Assembly (NCBI RefSeq): GCF_001039355.2
Contig: NW_019773840.1
Coordinates: 1-34,684, forward strand
DNA from: Lingula anatina
Taxonomy: Eukaryota > Brachiopoda > Lingulata > Lingulida > Lingulidae
Direction of reading: 5' to 3'
DNA: 34,684 nucleotides
Part shown: positions 32,105 through 34,684 of the stretch, one piece after another
Layout: each line of letters opens with the position of its first letter
Position numbering within the stretch: position 1 is the first letter of the stretch
Notes under the pieces: model-generated
Told to the model about the DNA's origin: nothing
The model's database searches: none
What the model saw: only the letters and a program-made list of their open reading frames with translations
Program-made: the position numbers and the translations under genes

Positions 32105-34507
32105 CTGAAGGTTTTATATCTATGTAGTTAATGAAAAGCTAATATAAGTTACAGTTAAATGCATAACAGTAACAAGAGGTAATGTCAGTTGTTATATGCT
32201 AAGATAATGTTTGTGTCATATCAATGAACATTGAAGATAAAATAAAAATGGAAAACTCTGAGTGAGGCTTTTAATTTAATTATTCTGCGGTACATGATCA
32301 TAGTTTGAAAATTTAAAAAAAATGTAGGATTTTATGTATATTTTAACAGTTTTTTTTTCACAACACTGCGAAGGAGGCAGAAGACTGGATCAATTACTGT
32401 GTATGAATGCACATATTACATTGTTGTTTCAGTTAGCATCTCATATTAAGTTATTAAAATAAGGAAAGTTATAAATTTTTATTATAGTATATATAGTGTA
32501 TGGTATGGCATGATGGGAGTCAAAAATTTTAGCAATTACCCTGTATTGCTACATCTGTCATATAGCCTTCAGTTACTACACATGTAATATCCAATGGTAA
32601 CGTTTTGCTGATCTCATCCTCTGAAGGGTGTGGCCATATTTTTGTTGCTTCGTCGAGAGACATTTGTAATTCTTCTTCTTCTTCGGTGAAGAAAAGGAAC
32701 TTTTGCATGGTGTGGTCATAACTGATGCCCAATAACCTAATGGCTTTTTCCATTCGGACACTTTCTTGAATCTGGAATAATAATGAAATAAGTAAAAATA
32801 TTCTAAATCATAACAGAGAAAGCTTTTATATGTAAGTTAATAATGGTTTTTAGTGGTCTCAGTAATAATGTTTTTCTATGAAGCATGATATGTATATGAT
32901 GATGACCTGTGTGTGGACTTTTGTTTTAAAAGTGAACAATGTAACTGATGATTATTAGAATAATAATGCTTGTATAATGTTGATCATTTCTTGAAAAACA
33001 GTATAGCAAATTATTAGCATTATTTTAAAAACAGTTAAAGAGGAAAGATGTTCAATGTGTGGTTACCTCTACATTTTCTCGTGAATTTACGTGGCATACC
33101 AATTGGTTCTCATAAGTATTGAAGTGGAGGTTGCCCTCCACTGACAATTGACTTCCCAGTTTAACTGGGGATGTAGTTGCTGCTCTCCATAAATTTACTG
33201 TAATTGAGCCTGTGTCGTCTGTCACCGTCATTTGATTAAGAGGGGTTGCTTCATTTTTCACAATTACTTCTTTGGTCTCCATCTGTGAAAGAGAAAGAAA
33301 TTAATATTGGAATTTTATTAGAATTTTGAAAAAACTGCAAGAGTTGTATGAAAGGATATTTAGTTTGTATAGAAATGTGACATATAATACATTGGACATG
33401 TTAAATGTGAAGTAATTAGTACCTAGCAGGCATAGTTGCGTTGGATCAATGTTGAAAACAGGTTGATACATTGAATTGCCGTTGATCTACCTAAATTCAA
33501 GGTAAAATCAACGTTGATCCAGCCATGTTGACTCAGCGTTGTATTTTGGTCAATTACACAACCTAGCATTTATGGATTGTAATTTAAATTATTAATTATT
33601 GAAAACATAATACTTTGTTTATCAATAGTGTAACTAAATTTATCAAAATAATAACAAAACTGTTTTAAAGTCAAAGTGACAGTTGTTTAGTGTCTTTAGA
33701 TAACTAGTGAATTTTCTTATTTTGTTATTCAGAAATACATTGCAATAAACTGAATTTGTTGCAAGGTCAGCTAACACTAGGATGAATAAGTTGCTTTAAA
33801 TGTGATGGAGTAAACAGTTAGGCCTATTGGTAACCTGCTATATAGACAGGTTGACTGTGACTTATATGGTTGTAGTTATCTTCTTATATATATATTTTTT
33901 AAATGAAATGGAGAGAGGAAGCTAAGTTATTCACATCCTTGATTATACCAGCTCCCCACGGGCCGCCACCATGGGTGGAGCACTTTTTCAAGGTGTACTG
34001 ATCTAATTCTTCGATATATATATATATATATATATATAAGGTTGTAGTTATCTTCTTATATATTTATGTTTAGATAAGGAAAGAACTATAAATATATTAA
34101 TCTAAACACCTTGGAAATTTTAACTGAAGACCATACATTTATACTCTACATATTTTAACTATCAAAAATGTCTTACTGCTACACACACATCCAGGTCAAT
34201 TTCCTGCTGGGTGGGGTTGATATTACATTGTTTTCTGACGTTGATACAATTTTTCCAATTTCTTCTCAACGTTATGGTTCAACGCTGGGTAGCGTTTAGA
34301 TTTTTTTATGATACATGAAATATGTTTAATAGAATATATCTAACATAAATAATTAGTCATACCTTTGTTACCGTCCCTGAAAATAGTGCTCTGGTGCATC
34401 CTCTTTGATACATTTCCTTAACTTCTTTAACTGTTGTTTTCATTGGCTTAACCATTTGCTGGGCCAGGGCTTTGATGTGTTCAGGTATTACAGATGTGCA
34501 TGTGGTT
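31989..34507 (-). CDS. OB-fold protein of unknown function, 3' part of gene (4 exons, 5' end outside the window)
   Basis: Minus-strand exons 34507-34363, 33282-33067, 32771-32540 and 32104-31989 join in phase and end in TAA, giving about 236 residues. The second exon (METKEVIVKNEATPLNQMTV, then DDTGSITVNLW, later GSQLSVEG and ENQLVCHVNS) has the strand pattern of an OB fold. Its D-x-TG-x-I-x-V-x-LW core is seen in RPA-like single-strand binding proteins. The preceding exon (ALAQQMVKPMKTTVKEVKEM, then GCTRALFSGTVTK) probably supplies the first strand. The third exon is acidic (EEEEELQMSLDEATKIW). The last carries three 12-residue repeats. I cannot name the family. RPA-like OB proteins occur as cellular genes and in Helitron elements, but no transposon enzyme is seen here. 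Function is unknown; nucleic-acid binding is inferred only. Confidence 0.6.
31994..32086 (-). repeat. 36-bp coding tandem repeat x about 2.6
   Basis: Plus-strand CAGAGGTACCTGGCTCTGG starts at 31994, 32030 and 32066. The period of 36 keeps the frame. Copies differ at a few bases (GGTGGACTT against GGAGGGCTT). It makes a Pro/Gly/Ser-rich tail. Confidence 0.9.
32540..32771 (-). CDS. OB-fold gene, acidic exon
   Basis: 232 nt, phase 0 in, phase 1 out; acceptor attccag and donor G|GTAATT. It encodes SVRMEKAIRLLGISYDH, a run of five Glu, then EATKIWPHPSEDEISKTLP and LDITCVVTEGYMTDVAIQ. No domain is recognised. Confidence 0.6.
33067..33282 (-). CDS. OB-fold gene, OB core exon
   Basis: 216 nt, phase 0 at both ends; acceptor tttcacag and donor GAG|GTAACC. 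It contains the whole DDTGSITVNLW core and the following strands. It begins with an in-phase ATG, which need not be a start because the exon before it joins in frame. Confidence 0.65.
33283..34362. other. Intron of the OB-fold gene with mobile-element-like repeats
   Basis: Two clusters of GTTGA/CAACG words (33430-33545 and 34205-34300: CGTTGGATCAATGTTG, AACGTTGATCCA, CAACGTTATGGTTCAACGCT) face each other across the intron. They look like ends of a nonautonomous DNA element. A 24-bp direct repeat (GGTTGTAGTTATCTTC and eight more bases) lies at 33868 and 34040, enclosing a 148-bp insert that ends in an (AT)n tract. No exon is seen inside. Confidence 0.45.
34363..34507 (-). CDS. OB-fold gene, exon upstream of the OB core
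   Basis: Acceptor ttgcag|AACC and donor AAG|GTATGA. It enters with two bases from an upstream exon outside the window and leaves in phase 0. It encodes TCTSVIPEHIKALAQQMVKP, then VKEMYQRGCTRALFSGTVTK. Confidence 0.6.
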
Positions 34508-34684
34508 CTGCAAGAAAGGAAATTGATTAGTCTTGTTTTAATTTCTCATTGAAATGTTTTAAGTCAAGATTTCTTTTTTGGGTTGTTGACCAATATTATA
34601 TTTGAGGAGAATGTGAAGTTAATTTGTACTGTTTTTGCTTTTTGAAGTTGAGAAAAGTTAAATGAATCTGAAAAAAAAAAAAAA

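Noticed and set aside
33962-33974. GCCGCCACCATGG as a translation start
   Set aside because: The frame ends after 11 codons inside an intronic repeat; the match is probably chance within an element.

Overview
The window is nuclear DNA of an animal, not a microbe. It is AT-rich and mostly noncoding. Short coding exons with GT/AG boundaries and matching phases are scattered through it, together with microsatellites, minisatellites and poly-A/poly-T runs. The two recognisable genes belong to metazoan families. Tandem arrays lying exactly across splice junctions recall the amphioxus Adh minisatellites that I remember being called 'mirages'. I therefore favour a marine invertebrate deuterostome such as a lancelet, but no species is proven.

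Layout. (1) Positions 1-8395, minus strand: six exons of an ARHGEF33-like Rho guanine nucleotide exchange factor. They encode an N-terminal coiled coil, a low-complexity linker and the first helix of the DH domain; the rest runs off the left edge. (2) 8396-16480: a large gene-free stretch, probably 5' intron or UTR of that gene, with microsatellites, short duplications and a MITE-like fold-back. (3) About 16440-16695: a CpG-rich promoter-like patch holding the palindrome TCTCGCGAGA, upstream of (4) 16696-25521, plus strand: a complete seven-exon DPF/requiem (BAF45) gene with its 3' UTR to about 26610. All phases join and the predicted protein has 251 residues. It has a Requiem N-terminal domain and two intact PHD fingers, but no C2H2 finger exon was found. 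(5) 26611-31988: intergenic DNA with a long hairpin, one cytochrome-P450-like N-terminal exon on the minus strand, and a degenerate array of about 340-bp and 1.1-kb repeats. (6) 31989-34507, minus strand: the last four exons of an OB-fold protein gene whose 5' end lies beyond the right edge. Its introns hold mobile-element-like repeats.

Main observation. In the DPF gene three of six 5' splice sites sit inside tandem arrays whose unit is the exon's 3' end plus the start of the intron: 52 bp x 3, 60 bp x 60 and 39 bp x 17. This gives about 80 near-identical donor sites in one gene. Alternative donors in the first two arrays lead to stop codons. The 39-bp array stays open, so each of its 17 donors would give an in-frame PHD2 with a different number of 13-residue CxxC-containing inserts. 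In the neighbouring ARHGEF33-like gene two acceptors and one donor also lie in shorter or decayed duplications. Single N bases at the ends of some repeats mean that exact copy numbers may be assembly estimates.
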